From contig JAUQZE010000023.1 in NCBI GenBank assembly GCA_030587365.1, forward strand, positions 175,789-239,788: 64,000 nucleotides of DNA. The letters are read 5' to 3'. The position numbers and the translations under genes were made by a program. The stretch is from Candidatus Freyarchaeota archaeon (GTDB lineage: Archaea; Asgardarchaeota; Jordiarchaeia; Jordiarchaeales; Jordiarchaeaceae). Numbering within the stretch: position 1 is the first letter of the stretch; every line of letters begins with the position of its first letter. Shown here one piece after another: positions 34,784 through 44,705 of the stretch. The notes under the pieces were generated by a model. It saw only the letters and a list, made by a program, of their open reading frames with translations, was not told the DNA's origin and ran no database searches.

Positions 34784-35338
34784 ATGACAGAAAAATTTGA
34801 AATGAAAAATAAACTTATGGATGAGGCCTACCAGCGTGCCCATGATTACATGGTGAAGTGGCTAGGCTGCGCTCCCGCTGTTTTCGCTGCAGTCATGGAT
34901 ACCCTGGGTTACGAAAATGACCACGTGATTAATGAGGCTTGGAAAACTACCCTAGGTCTGGTTGGTGGAACAGGCGAGATGGCGATTGGAACCTGTGGTG
35001 CCTTCGCTGGTGCCGCAGCAGCGATAAGTTACAGTTTTGGTGTCACAAAAGAGGATCTCGAAAAGGACCGCATGAAGATTTTCAAAATTAATGGTGCGGT
35101 GGCTGAAGTGGGCAAAGAGATGCAGGAGAAGTACGGTCACATAACATGTCAAGAAGTTCAGTTCCACCACTGGGGAATATCTTACAGATTCACCAATCCA
35201 AATGGGAGATCGGAATTCGCCAAAAGGTGGATGAAAACCCAACAGGACTTTGAATGCCAAAAATTATCCGGAGACCTTGCAAGGTGGGCTGTGGAGAAAA
35301 TACTAGAATATAATCCATTATTCTCCAAAAGGAAATAA
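34784..35338 (+). CDS. C_GCAxxG_C_C family redox protein
   Basis: 184 residues. Motifs: WLGCAPAVFAAVMD, AIGTCGAFAGAAAA, ITCQEVQF and ECQKLSGDLARWAVE, the spaced single cysteines that define this putative redox-active family. Members are often coupled with thioredoxin-like or metal-stress genes. ATG eight bases after AGGAGA; a TTG one codon up is possible. Last gene of the arsenic-linked operon 33707-35338. Confidence 0.8.
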   Translation: MTEKFEMKNKLMDEAYQRAHDYMVKWLGCAPAVFAAVMDTLGYENDHVINEAWKTTLGLVGGTGEMAIGTCGAFAGAAAAISYSFGVTKEDLEKDRMKIFKINGAVAEVGKEMQEKYGHITCQEVQFHHWGISYRFTNPNGRSEFAKRWMKTQQDFECQKLSGDLARWAVEKILEYNPLFSKRK

Positions 35339-35658
35339 ACCGTAAACTAAGTTGAAGTTTCGTACTCCCTATTTTTTTGCGCTCCATCATCTTGTATCCC
35401 AAATTATTCTCATCAAACCGAATTTGTTTATCTCTCTGAAATACTCCCAATCCTGAAGGCTTTAGAGCCCATCGAAACCCTTCCCCATATAGATGGACAC
35501 CCTTCCAAATGTTGGTTTGGCAACGTTTTCCTCTTTATACTGATACAAACTAATTTCGGCTCACTAGACAATCGGCTGACACATTGCTAACTCTCACTTA
35601 AGAAAAACAGCGCAAACAAAGAAAGAGAAAAATATTGTTCGTTTGAAGAAAAGGAATT
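35339..35658. other. intergenic region
   Basis: About 320 bases downstream of the redox operon, facing the RING fragment. No gene recognised. Confidence 0.35.
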
Positions 35659-35826
35659 CTAACCGATGTCTGTTTCTTTTAGTCTTTGCCTGCAATTCGG
35701 GCAGAGTCCCCTTATTTTGATCAACTCCAACAGGTGGTCTCTGTGACTCTGGGTACCGCGTTGGGGGCACTTAACAAACTGGTCTCCTGAAGCAATGTCC
35801 AGCTGACACACGGAGCACTTTATATC
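35659..35826 (-). pseudogene. orphan RING-like domain fragment
   Basis: 55 codons without a usable start: KCSVCQLDIASGDQFVKCP, SHRDHLLELIKIRGLCPNCR, KETDIG then TAG. It aligns with the last domain of the protein at 59129-59995. Its second knuckle has lost a cysteine (CPQRG for CPYCG). A copy of the dispersed repeat found around that gene abuts it directly at 35824. It is therefore a piece of a former RING gene. Confidence 0.75.
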
Positions 35827-35885
35827 TTAATTTTTTATGTGTCAATTTTAGCTAATTTGAAAGCGGGGCACAGCGGAAGAAGATT
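35824..35885 (-). repeat. dispersed repeat, copy C
   Basis: Minus strand reads CTTCCGCTGTGCCCCGCTTT then CAAATTAGCTAAAATTGACA and ATAAAAAATTAAGATA. It matches about 58793-58852 at roughly 53 of 60 bases and 60108-60165 slightly less well. Sits immediately before the RING fragment. Confidence 0.75.
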
Positions 35886-35995
35886 TGCGGCGGGTCATAG
35901 AAAAAAAGTGAAAAGTGAATAGGAGACCAGCAACACATAAGGCGTGTAAAAAATACGTTTCGCCAGGCACGCTTTTGACCTTGGTGGATGCGCCA

Positions 35996-37264
35996 CTATG
36001 TTGGCTCATATCTTTCGGGTCCAAGCTTACCGTGAGTTGCGGCGGAGTTCTTTCTCCTCTTATAATAGGCATACGCTAATCCTATCAGCACAACCGTACC
36101 CCAAGCAACCAAAGAGGTTATCCAAAAAGTTAAATTAGGCTGTTTAATTTGCTGATCAAGGCTATAAAATAGAATATACAAAAGGGGTAAGCCAGTTATA
36201 GTGACTGTGTTATTTTCAATAATGTTGTCATGCGAGCCAGGATTTAGGTAGAAACTGAAGCCCAAGAAGGTTACAATAGTGTTACCCGTAATGGTATTGT
36301 ACGAGCTTTGATACAGGTGGAAGCCGTACCCGCCGTTGTTGTTTGCGGTATTACCGGTAAAATTATTGTAAGAGCAATCCTGAAGCCAGAAGCCGTCCCC
36401 ACCGTTGTTTGCAGCGGTGTTACCAGTAAAATTATTGTAAGAGCTACCGCCTAGGCGGAAGCCGTTGTGGTTGTTTGCAGCGGTGTTACCAGTAAAATTA
36501 TTGTAGGAGCCAGATAGGTAGAAGCCGCTCTCGTCGTTGTTGTTTGCAGTATTACCCAAAAGAGTATTGTACGAGCTATAGTATAGGTAGAAGCCGTAGT
36601 TGTTGTTGTTTGCGGTGTTATCCGAAAGAGTATTGTAATAGCTATCCCACAGCCAGAAACCATACCCGCTGTTGTTGTTTGCTGTGTTACCCGAAAAAGT
36701 GTTGTTGTTAGAACTATACAATGAGAGGTCTTCAGAGCTAAACATTGAGAAGAAGCCATATCCATTGTTGTTTACGATGTTACCCGAAAAAGTGTTGTTG
36801 TTAGAACTATTGGTTAGGTAGAAGCCCCAGTTGTTGTTGTCTGTAACAGTGTTACCTGTAAAATTGTTATTCGAGCTATTGAACAGGAGAAAGCCGAAAT
36901 CCCACCCTGTGACTGTGACGTTAAAGATGGTTACGTTGCTTCTGCCAGTTAAGTTGAAGCCGTACCCTGATCCAGGGCCCAGCAGGTAGTAGCCGTGTCC
37001 ATCTACCACTATGTTGTCCGCAGTCACAATTATCGGCTCAGTGATGTTTTCTGTAAAATCGAAGTTATCCCCGATGTCCATCTTTGGTCGAATGACTGTG
37101 TTAGGGCTTGGAGAGACGCCTTGCAGGTATAAGTTGATGAGCGGATACACGTTCTGGTTTTGGCTTTGGTTTGTGGTAACCGCTGTGAGGATTGTTGCTG
37201 CGAGGAGAATAGCTGCTATAAATAGTATTTTTAGGGCTTTCTTTCTTGTCTTTATACCTCTCAT
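35996..37264 (-). CDS. NosD-like right-handed beta-helix surface protein
   Basis: 422 residues. Signal segment (KILFIAAILLAATILTAV) from ATG after GGAGG. N-terminal PLINLYLQG and IVVDGHGYYLLGPGSGYGFNL are typical of NosD/PbH1 proteins. About ten PbH1 coils of ~24 residues follow, e.g. SYNNFTGNTAANNGGDGFWL, extremely Asn-rich with many N-glycosylation sequons. C-terminal membrane span (FWITSLVAWGTVVLIGLAYAYY) and basic tail. Cell-surface role, perhaps glycan binding. Copper delivery, as in NosD, is not supported. Confidence 0.82.
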   Translation of the reverse strand: MRGIKTRKKALKILFIAAILLAATILTAVTTNQSQNQNVYPLINLYLQGVSPSPNTVIRPKMDIGDNFDFTENITEPIIVTADNIVVDGHGYYLLGPGSGYGFNLTGRSNVTIFNVTVTGWDFGFLLFNSSNNNFTGNTVTDNNNWGFYLTNSSNNNTFSGNIVNNNGYGFFSMFSSEDLSLYSSNNNTFSGNTANNNSGYGFWLWDSYYNTLSDNTANNNNYGFYLYYSSYNTLLGNTANNNDESGFYLSGSYNNFTGNTAANNHNGFRLGGSSYNNFTGNTAANNGGDGFWLQDCSYNNFTGNTANNNGGYGFHLYQSSYNTITGNTIVTFLGFSFYLNPGSHDNIIENNTVTITGLPLLYILFYSLDQQIKQPNLTFWITSLVAWGTVVLIGLAYAYYKRRKNSAATHGKLGPERYEPT

Positions 37265-37618
37265 TTTTGTCCTCCGCTCTTATAATGCGTTAATGTTTTG
37301 GTTTGGTTTATCTTAGCGTTCCTCGGGAGTGTTTCAACTCTTTTTATGAACATGTTATATATTTCATGAATAAATACTCGATATGATTGGGAGTATTGAG
37401 AACATTACTAATAAATATGTTGTTTAGGGAAAAGAGCCGGTTAGGTCTTATTCTGAGAAATTTCCAGTGTCAATGCAACGCATTAAAATTTAACACAACT
37501 CAAGATACAACTATTTTTTCTATGTTCAGTAATTGGTATAGAAATTAAATTAAATAAGAAATCAATAAAGATAAAGGTGTGATGAATAGAAAGAAGAATG
37601 GTTAAGAGGTGTTTGGTA
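37265..37618. other. divergent promoter region
   Basis: About 350 A/T-rich bases between the leftward beta-helix gene and the rightward phosphoesterase gene. TATA-like ATGTTATATATTTC at about 37350-37363 is suitable for the beta-helix gene. No gene recognised. Confidence 0.35.
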
Positions 37619-38350
37619 TTGGAGTTTTTGATTGCTCATGTTTCTGATTTGCATATCGGCTCGGCTGAGTTTATACCCGATAAACTTGAAACCTGCATTG
37701 ATGAAGTGAACAGTTTATCACCAGACTTGGTCGCATTAACCGGAGACCTTACCAGTTCTGGTTTTGAGAAAGAGTACAAGAAGGCGAAGGAATACGTTGA
37801 CACGTTCAAAGCCAAGACCATTGTGATTCCCGGTAACCATGACACCAGATCCACTGGTTACACTTATTATGAGGAGTATTTCGGAGAAGGAAACCAGTTT
37901 GCGGATCTGGGTAACGTAACCGTGGTAAGTGTGGACAGCACTCTTCCAGACAATGATGAGGGTTACCTGGGAAGGGAAAGAGTACTGTGGCTTGGTGAGA
38001 ATCTGAGGAAGGTGGAAGAGAAAGATTTCCGGGTTGTCCTTGTGCACCACCATCTGATTCCGGTTCCGGGAACAGGCATGGAAAGAAACGAGTTAATAGA
38101 CGCAGGGGACGTTTTATCAGCTCTTATAGGCAACAAAGTAAACCTCGCACTCTGCGGTCACAGGCATGTGCCCTACACTTGGAAATTAGAGAACCTGATG
38201 GTGATAACCTCGGGAACCGCTTGCACTGGATATGTTAGAGCCAGAATACAGCAAGCCTACTTCATTATAAACATAAAGGACAAATCCATGAAAATCACTC
38301 TGAAAGAGGTAGGCGGCAAAGAAACAGTAGTTAGAAACATAAAATATTAG
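37619..38350 (+). CDS. calcineurin-like metallophosphoesterase
   Basis: 243 residues. All five metal motifs present: HVSDLHIG, LVALTGDLT, VIPGNHDTR, VLVHHHLI, LALCGHRHV. Similar in layout to the cyclic-nucleotide/YfcE-like phosphodiesterases. I start at TTG 37619 (EFLIAHVSDLH), seven bases after GAGGTG; an ATG seven codons earlier overlaps that site. Substrate unknown. Ends TAG. Confidence 0.87.
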   Translation: MEFLIAHVSDLHIGSAEFIPDKLETCIDEVNSLSPDLVALTGDLTSSGFEKEYKKAKEYVDTFKAKTIVIPGNHDTRSTGYTYYEEYFGEGNQFADLGNVTVVSVDSTLPDNDEGYLGRERVLWLGENLRKVEEKDFRVVLVHHHLIPVPGTGMERNELIDAGDVLSALIGNKVNLALCGHRHVPYTWKLENLMVITSGTACTGYVRARIQQAYFIINIKDKSMKITLKEVGGKETVVRNIKY

Positions 38351-38627
38351 TGCTCCTAAGAGATGCTTGAAGAAATCCAAAACAAATAACGAATTAGATT
38401 GTTAATGGAAACTTTCCATTACTAGTTGACCTCAATGTATTGTGGTAAATCTGCGTGCGTGAATATGGAGAAAGTCGCATCAAGCAAACACAATAATTGG
38501 ATATGACAATCGACATTTGACAAGTGTCAACGATGGTGGAAAAATTTAAAAAAATAGAGGGGGGTGATTTTCCTTTTTCCTTTTCTGCTTGAAATTCAAG
38601 CTAGTACTCCTTGTTTTTCTGCCTATT

Positions 38628-41600
38628 TCACTCGTTTGAGTCGTCAAAAAATGTATCAAATCCTTCTGGTTCTTTCCGTTCTTCAGTTGACTCTGGTTTT
38701 TCCTCCACTTGTGCTTGCTCTGAGCTTCCCTCTGGTTTTGGTTTCCTCTGTTTTTGCTTTCCTCTGGTTCTGGCTTTTCCTTCCTTCTCTGTTTCTGTTT
38801 CCTTTTCTGTTTCTGGTTTGGGTGTCTCTGCTGGTGGTTTTATGAAAACCTTTGCTTTGTCTTCTTCCTCTTCGATGATCTTTATAATTCTGGCACTGGT
38901 TTCACCGGGTACGCCGACAGATTCTAGGAGCCTTTCCCGTTCAGCAGGGGTTGCCTTCTTCAATTCCACTGCTAATGTGTAGGCTTCATTTTGTGCCATT
39001 CCGGACTCCACCAATAATGGTGTCAAGCGATCCAAGAGTTCGACGGAAACGCGTACTGCAACTCTGGGCTCCACGCCTACGATAGACAGTGCCTCAGCCA
39101 AGATTCTGGATGTTACACTCACACGTGGAACCAGTTTCACTTCAACCTTCTCGCCGCGGTTCATAGCCAAAATCAACTGGTCGATTCTCCGAATAATGGC
39201 TGGAATCTTCGCTCTCTTGACATACACGTATCCTGTAAACAGGCTCACAGGTATAGCCACAGAGAAAAATACAATCAGGAACATGGTATAGGGCACGCGG
39301 ACATTGAATAGTGGAATCAGAACTGTTTTCTCTTTTATCGTCAAGAGGAAGATGGTCTGCTGGGGCTCGTAGAGGTTGGCACTTGCACTAACCGCTATGG
39401 GATAGGTTGAGGGGGGCAAACCAAAAGTAGGAACCATCACAAGATAGTATCCGTTGCCTATAGGAATCACAGGCCATCCAAAGGCGGACACAGAAGCATT
39501 GGGAATCTCTGATCCGCTGTTGTCCGCAAATCTAAAGGTAAAGATTACAAAAGGCATACTGTTTTCAGTTTGGCCAAAGTTACCGAAGAAAAATACCGCG
39601 GGATTGTTTAAAGACGAGAAATACAAGCTGGAAGCGGATAAAACAGTTGGGGCACCCAGAACAGACAATTGAATTAATTTTTCAGACGTGGTGTAATTCT
39701 CCTTGAAGGCTGAGATATCTATAACATAACTTCCTGGAGGAATAAGACCCGGTTCTAGGATCAACCAATTATAATATGTTCCATTGTTAATCGGGTCTTC
39801 ATTAAGATATGCTGACACAACAGGAGTACCGTTGCTATCCCTGATAACGTACCAAGCAGTCGCGTTGGTAATATTCTCATCAAAAGTATCAATTAGTCTA
39901 ATACTGATACTAAGATTTTGATAAACCCTGCTCGAAATTATGTTTGCGGCCATTATTTCAATTGGAAGCGCCTGAATAACAAGAGGAATATAATCAGTAT
40001 GACCCTGATAGTTAGTACTATACGCTGTTAAGTTCATTACATAGTAACCGGAATAAAGCAATGTAGTATCAAAAGTTCCAGTCCAATTACCCTGAGCAGA
40101 CGGACTCAGACTGCCAAAAAGATTGCGATTCACAACAGAATAAGTAACAGAACCCGTAGATATGGGAGTCTTATCCACCGCATCTCTGTAAATCACAGAT
40201 ATGGACAAAACATCGCCATAGTAACCAATTACCAGCGAAGAAAATAGAAATTCCGTCAGTGCTGGAGTGACCACTAACTGCTTTATGGTCTCAGTAGAAG
40301 TATAATTAGTATTCGAAACAGCGAAACGCAAACCATAACTAGCAGCATTAAGACTCGATCCGACCACACTGGCAGGAATGGTGTAGGTATAATTCCCAGA
40401 AGGAGACGAAGGAACCAACTGGCCCGAAACTGATGTACCAGTTATGGAAAAGGTCACCGTTGCGGAAGTGATCGGCTGACCCGTATCGTTATTGGTAACA
40501 TAGGCCCAAAGAAGGATATCTGAATGTTTCCAATAGTAGGGACCTGTAAGCGAAGTGAACGTTACATTAAGAGTGGCTGTCTGAACGGCTACGATTGTCT
40601 GATTAGCCGCAGGTAAGTAATTGGTGGACGGAGCCTCCGCGTTAATATAAACTTGGTATGTTACGCCGCCGAAAAGTAGCGATGAAGGAACAGTTAAAAG
40701 ATAGTATATGTCTGGGGCTGAACCTTGTGGAGATAGAGTAGTAGGGCCAGTCACCGGTGTTCCGTTAATAAAGTTCAGAGTCCAGTTCAGTGAGCCCCCG
40801 ACGGATGATGTACTGAGGTTATTTCCATCCTGGTCTCTCCACCAGATTTTAAGATACACAGGCGTTCCCCAAGTAGGACTCAAGGAAGTTGTCTCATTAG
40901 TAACTATATAAGTGTATATTTTGCTACCAATGGATTCTGTGAAATTGAGTGGGGAATCCCCGATACTATCTATCGATATGTTTAGGTAGGATGTTACAAA
41001 AGGTGTGTTGTCGTCGTAAAAAGCTTCAATACTGTAGTTTCCAAAGACGCTTGACCTGTTTATGTGAAACTCCGCCCATCCGGTCAAGTTGGCGTGGCTT
41101 GAGTCAACCAGTTGTCCTGTTTGATTTAAAGTCAAGTTAATGTAGGCGTTTTGTATTGGGTTATAGTCGGGTGCATCGTACTGTGTTCGGCACCATAGAG
41201 TAGTAATGTTACTGAACACCAGTTCGATGGTTGTGTCTGCACTAATTGCGCTGCTTGTAGAGTTTTTATAGTTTCTTTCGTAACTTGTTGTTCCGTTCCA
41301 AGTTCCATTAAAATTGTAAGTTTCCGGCTCTAGGTAGAATCTTGCGTAACCAGTGGCGTTAGTAATCTTGCTTCCAACATAGTTTGAGCCGTTGTACACG
41401 GTTACATTTGCATTCGCTAAATTGCTACCGTCATAGTCAGTTACATGGACATACACCGTGTAGTGGATGTATTCCTCATTTTGAATGCTAATAGTTAGCG
41501 GTGCGCTTTCTCGCTCAATAAAGCTTATGCCGTCGGCAAAGGCTTCAAAAGAGGAAATATCTCCTCCTGAAGCATCCCAGATATAAAGCGCGTATTTTTC

Positions 41601-42917
41601 ATTTACATTATCATTTATTGTCAGGTTGGCTGTCAATGTCCTCTCCCATTTTTCTGGGGAGTAATTTGTGCCGCTCAGTAAATAGTTCCAGTTTCTATTC
41701 GGGCTACCATTAAGAGTAAGTATCATTAGGTCTACGACGCCTACCGCTTGACCACTGGTAGAATTATAAATAGTAAACCAGTACGGTTCTCCTAAGGACT
41801 CCTGACCAGTAAAGGGATCTATTGTAGTATTACTGACGCCGTATTTGTATGTTAACTTATTCAGGTAGGGATTAAATCTCCAACTATTACCAATAAGAGT
41901 TCCACCTATTAGAAAGAGCTTTTTCCCGCCAGGAATACTCTGCCCTTCACCGCCATAGGTTAAGGTTTGGGTGAAGGTTATGTTGGTTTCGACAATCCAT
42001 CCCCATTTGAAGAACCTGTAGGTAATATTGGCATAGCCAACACTGGATGGTGCATAGCCTGGTGCTACTGTGCCCGCGTTAGTCAAGTTCAAGATGGTAA
42101 CTGTGGAGTACATGATGAACAGTGGACCTTGCTGCTGTAAGATGGGGGTGCTATTGGCGGAGTGGTTTGAAGTATCGTATACCCATGTATCAAACCACTT
42201 TTTTATTCCCTTCGTGACGAGGATATCTATAATGTACTCGGTATCCCAATGGAATTGATCGTCATACGCCCACTGATTCGAACCGCTAACGTTATTGTAG
42301 CTAGTGTATATCTTGCCACCGTTAAGTGATGTATTCGTATATGCTTGGTAATACTGTCCATAAAAAGTCCAATTTCCCGTACTGCCAGTAACACTAACAT
42401 CTAATGGGAAACTGGGTGTGGTGCCTGAGCCGCTATCATAATAGACGAAGTATGAAACCGCACTGTAGGCGGATACGTTAACGTAGAAAGTGATTGTGAA
42501 GCTGCTGTAATAAGTTGTGCTGGGATAGTATGTAGCGTTCCAGATTTGGTAAGGGATTCCGTCTGCATCGCCAGGACTCCAGGTGCTACTGTTGCTGTTC
42601 CAGTACTGCACCCTCACTGTACCATTGTTGCATCTTCCACTGGCGAATGTCATAAAAATGTCTACTGGGCGATTTACCACGGCGAATGGGCTTGCTGTGT
42701 TGTTGAAGATGATTTCCTGTCTGTATGCATAACTAGTATTCCACCAGTAGGGATAGTTCTCACTGTTGGGGTCTGCTTTAGCTCCTATTGCCGATGAGTA
42801 TGTTGAAGTTCCCGGTAGTGCGGGTATAAAGGATGTTTGTGGAATCACTGTTACCACGAGGAAGACTGAGATTATGAATAGGCTAGCTAGAATTATGGCT
42901 TTTTTCCTTCTATCCAT
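38628..42917 (-). CDS. giant anchored surface protein with Ig-like domains
   Basis: 1429 residues. Signal segment (AIILASLFIISVFLVVTVI) from ATG nine bases after GGAGG. A beta-rich DUF2341-like N-terminal region (SPFAVVNRPVDIFMTF, YFVYYDSGS) is followed by several Ig/carboxypeptidase-regulatory-like modules (VHVTDYDGSNLANANVTVYN; ATVTFSITGTSVSGQL) rich in NxS/T sites. A membrane span lies near 1215-1235 (MFLIVFFSVAIPVSLFTGYVY), then a ~190-residue cytoplasmic part. The latter holds a conserved helical module (IIRRIDQLILAMNRG) and a Lys/Glu/Pro tail. Likely S-layer-associated or adhesive with an intracellular contact. Confidence 0.8.
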   Translation of the reverse strand: MDRRKKAIILASLFIISVFLVVTVIPQTSFIPALPGTSTYSSAIGAKADPNSENYPYWWNTSYAYRQEIIFNNTASPFAVVNRPVDIFMTFASGRCNNGTVRVQYWNSNSSTWSPGDADGIPYQIWNATYYPSTTYYSSFTITFYVNVSAYSAVSYFVYYDSGSGTTPSFPLDVSVTGSTGNWTFYGQYYQAYTNTSLNGGKIYTSYNNVSGSNQWAYDDQFHWDTEYIIDILVTKGIKKWFDTWVYDTSNHSANSTPILQQQGPLFIMYSTVTILNLTNAGTVAPGYAPSSVGYANITYRFFKWGWIVETNITFTQTLTYGGEGQSIPGGKKLFLIGGTLIGNSWRFNPYLNKLTYKYGVSNTTIDPFTGQESLGEPYWFTIYNSTSGQAVGVVDLMILTLNGSPNRNWNYLLSGTNYSPEKWERTLTANLTINDNVNEKYALYIWDASGGDISSFEAFADGISFIERESAPLTISIQNEEYIHYTVYVHVTDYDGSNLANANVTVYNGSNYVGSKITNATGYARFYLEPETYNFNGTWNGTTSYERNYKNSTSSAISADTTIELVFSNITTLWCRTQYDAPDYNPIQNAYINLTLNQTGQLVDSSHANLTGWAEFHINRSSVFGNYSIEAFYDDNTPFVTSYLNISIDSIGDSPLNFTESIGSKIYTYIVTNETTSLSPTWGTPVYLKIWWRDQDGNNLSTSSVGGSLNWTLNFINGTPVTGPTTLSPQGSAPDIYYLLTVPSSLLFGGVTYQVYINAEAPSTNYLPAANQTIVAVQTATLNVTFTSLTGPYYWKHSDILLWAYVTNNDTGQPITSATVTFSITGTSVSGQLVPSSPSGNYTYTIPASVVGSSLNAASYGLRFAVSNTNYTSTETIKQLVVTPALTEFLFSSLVIGYYGDVLSISVIYRDAVDKTPISTGSVTYSVVNRNLFGSLSPSAQGNWTGTFDTTLLYSGYYVMNLTAYSTNYQGHTDYIPLVIQALPIEIMAANIISSRVYQNLSISIRLIDTFDENITNATAWYVIRDSNGTPVVSAYLNEDPINNGTYYNWLILEPGLIPPGSYVIDISAFKENYTTSEKLIQLSVLGAPTVLSASSLYFSSLNNPAVFFFGNFGQTENSMPFVIFTFRFADNSGSEIPNASVSAFGWPVIPIGNGYYLVMVPTFGLPPSTYPIAVSASANLYEPQQTIFLLTIKEKTVLIPLFNVRVPYTMFLIVFFSVAIPVSLFTGYVYVKRAKIPAIIRRIDQLILAMNRGEKVEVKLVPRVSVTSRILAEALSIVGVEPRVAVRVSVELLDRLTPLLVESGMAQNEAYTLAVELKKATPAERERLLESVGVPGETSARIIKIIEEEEDKAKVFIKPPAETPKPETEKETETEKEGKARTRGKQKQRKPKPEGSSEQAQVEEKPESTEERKEPEGFDTFFDDSNE

Positions 42918-43365
42918 GGAGTTTCCTCCATAATGGTTTGAACTGTTTATGACTAGACTAGGGTGATGCTTTTTGCTTTCCCTTAGGTGTCGTTTTTTGA
43001 GAACTTTTTATTGTCCAAATCGTGTTTGATTTTCTGGAACTGTTCTCTACTTATTTATTAGAGACGTGAACCATATTTATACTTTTTCGATTTATATGAA
43101 AAATAATGATGGAAAATATGCTTATGGAAACGAAAAGACGCTTTTTGAAGCATAGTGGAACCCCCTCATAAGTAAATGTCAGCGTTTCATTCTTCTCCTG
43201 CAAAGCGATCACGTATATAAACGGCAAATAGTGGTCAAACTTTTATACTGCCCGGTGAGGCTCTCTATTCAGGTATTTAGTGCCGTTTTGGAAAGGTATT
43301 TAAGAGATAAAATACGATAAAGGAAAAAAGGAAGAGCTTTTTAAGGATAGGAGGGATATGTAGGT
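42918..43365. other. divergent intergenic region
   Basis: About 450 bases between the giant surface gene and the small membrane protein. Promoters for both are expected here; TATTTATACTTTTTCG near 43075-43090 fits the leftward gene poorly by strand. No gene recognised. Confidence 0.35.
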
Positions 43366-43770
43366 TTGGTTTATAGGCCGCCCGAAGTGGTGGGTTTAGG
43401 GATTACCATGATATTTCTTGCAGCCTTCGATTTTTTGAACGGATTTTATCAGTTATTTTATGTTATGAGTTTGAGTATGGTTCTCTTCCCCTTTACTTAT
43501 CCGATTTTTCCGTCTTTCATTTTGCAGTTCATTATTGATGTTGTGCTCTTGGTTGCTGCGGTGGGTATCCTTAGCATGACCCGTTGGGGTTACTATACTG
43601 CTTTAGTTTCTTCTGTTATTCTGATCGCATTGTCTCCTCTTCTCCTCATATTCGTATTTACTTTAATAATCAAAGTTTTTATCAATTTGGGTAGCTTAAT
43701 TTTTTTAATTATTGGAATAATAGCTCTTGTCTACCTTGCTGGCGACGCAAAGTACGCGTACCCCATATAA
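43366..43770 (+). CDS. four-span membrane protein
   Basis: 134 residues. TTG start a few bases downstream of GGAGGGATATG. Four hydrophobic segments; the end DAKYAYPI resembles GDVKYEFR of the protein encoded at 45962-46585, and both start spans after similar loops, so they may be distant homologues. Function unknown. Confidence 0.6.
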   Translation: MVYRPPEVVGLGITMIFLAAFDFLNGFYQLFYVMSLSMVLFPFTYPIFPSFILQFIIDVVLLVAAVGILSMTRWGYYTALVSSVILIALSPLLLIFVFTLIIKVFINLGSLIFLIIGIIALVYLAGDAKYAYPI

Positions 43771-44071
43771 AAATCAAGAAGTGGTTCTTCAAAAATAATT
43801 TCATTAATCAAAGGGTATTGTGAATAAGCAGGTTTTATAATAGTAAGTTAGGCTAAATATGAGAAAAGTGGAGTTTGATGCAGAGCAGTAACTATTATTC
43901 ATTGAACCAAAATAACCTAATTTCCCCAAACTTGGAGATGTTTTAATATCTGTGACTTATTTGTTTACTGTTTTGAATTTCCTGTATATCTCATGAGGAT
44001 ATTGATTTAAGCAACATCGCATTATCCGTAAAAACGTTATCGGAGATTATCTCAGGAAGAGGTGTAGTTTA
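43771..44071. other. intergenic region
   Basis: About 300 A/T-rich bases upstream of the PIN pair. No gene recognised. Confidence 0.3.
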
Positions 44072-44527
44072 ATGATGAGAGTATACGTTGATACTTCGGT
44101 TTTTGGAGGGTGTTTTGATACTGCGTTTGAGGAATGGTCTAACAAACTAAAGGAAGAGTTCAAGTTGGGTTTAAAAATAGTTGTAATTTCAGATTTGACA
44201 TTAAGAGAACTTGCGGAAGCACCACAAAATGTTAGAAGCTTGGTTGATGAAATACCTGAAGAACATAAAGAATATGTCACTCTGGATAATGAGGCGAAAA
44301 TGTTAGCGGGTCATTATATCGAGGAAGGCGTAGTAAGTGAGGGCTATATGGTAGATGCACAGCACATAGCCATAGCAACGGTTAATAGGGTTGATGTTTT
44401 AGTGAGTTGGAACTTTAAACATATAGTGAACCTGGTCAAGATTAGACTTTATAATTCTGTAAACCTTAAATATGGCTATCCCCTATTAGAAATTAGAAGT
44501 CCGAGGGAGATTATCCATGAACGATAA
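44072..44527 (+). CDS. PIN-domain ribonuclease toxin (VapC-like)
   Basis: 151 residues. Acidic site residues: VYVDTSVFGG (first Asp), LRELAEAP (Glu), VDAQHIAIA (Asp), with SWNFKHIVN as the fourth position (usually D/N). ATG follows AGAGGTG by eight bases. Overlaps its putative antitoxin by 11 bases. It is intact, unlike the PIN frame at 19841. Confidence 0.85.
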   Translation: MMRVYVDTSVFGGCFDTAFEEWSNKLKEEFKLGLKIVVISDLTLRELAEAPQNVRSLVDEIPEEHKEYVTLDNEAKMLAGHYIEEGVVSEGYMVDAQHIAIATVNRVDVLVSWNFKHIVNLVKIRLYNSVNLKYGYPLLEIRSPREIIHER

Positions 44528-44705
44528 AAAATTTGATGCAGTAGGGATGATGAGAGAAATTCGAGATAAATTGAGTAGAAGGTATGCCAAAGATCCAGAA
44601 GCTGAGAAAAGAGATTTAGAAGCTATAAGGAGAAAGTACGGGATAAAGGAGAGGGAGCGAGGGAAATTGGCATCGCATCAACAACCTGCCCAAACTCCGA
44701 CATGA
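44517..44705 (+). CDS. putative antitoxin of PIN pair
   Basis: 62 residues, highly charged helical (MMREIRDKLSRRYAKDPEAEKRDLEAIRRKYG), with a disordered tail. Overlaps the PIN gene by 11 bases; order toxin then antitoxin. The helix pattern is common among VapC partners in Bathyarchaeia-like genomes. No DNA-binding fold is evident. Confidence 0.65.
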   Translation: MNDKKFDAVGMMREIRDKLSRRYAKDPEAEKRDLEAIRRKYGIKERERGKLASHQQPAQTPT

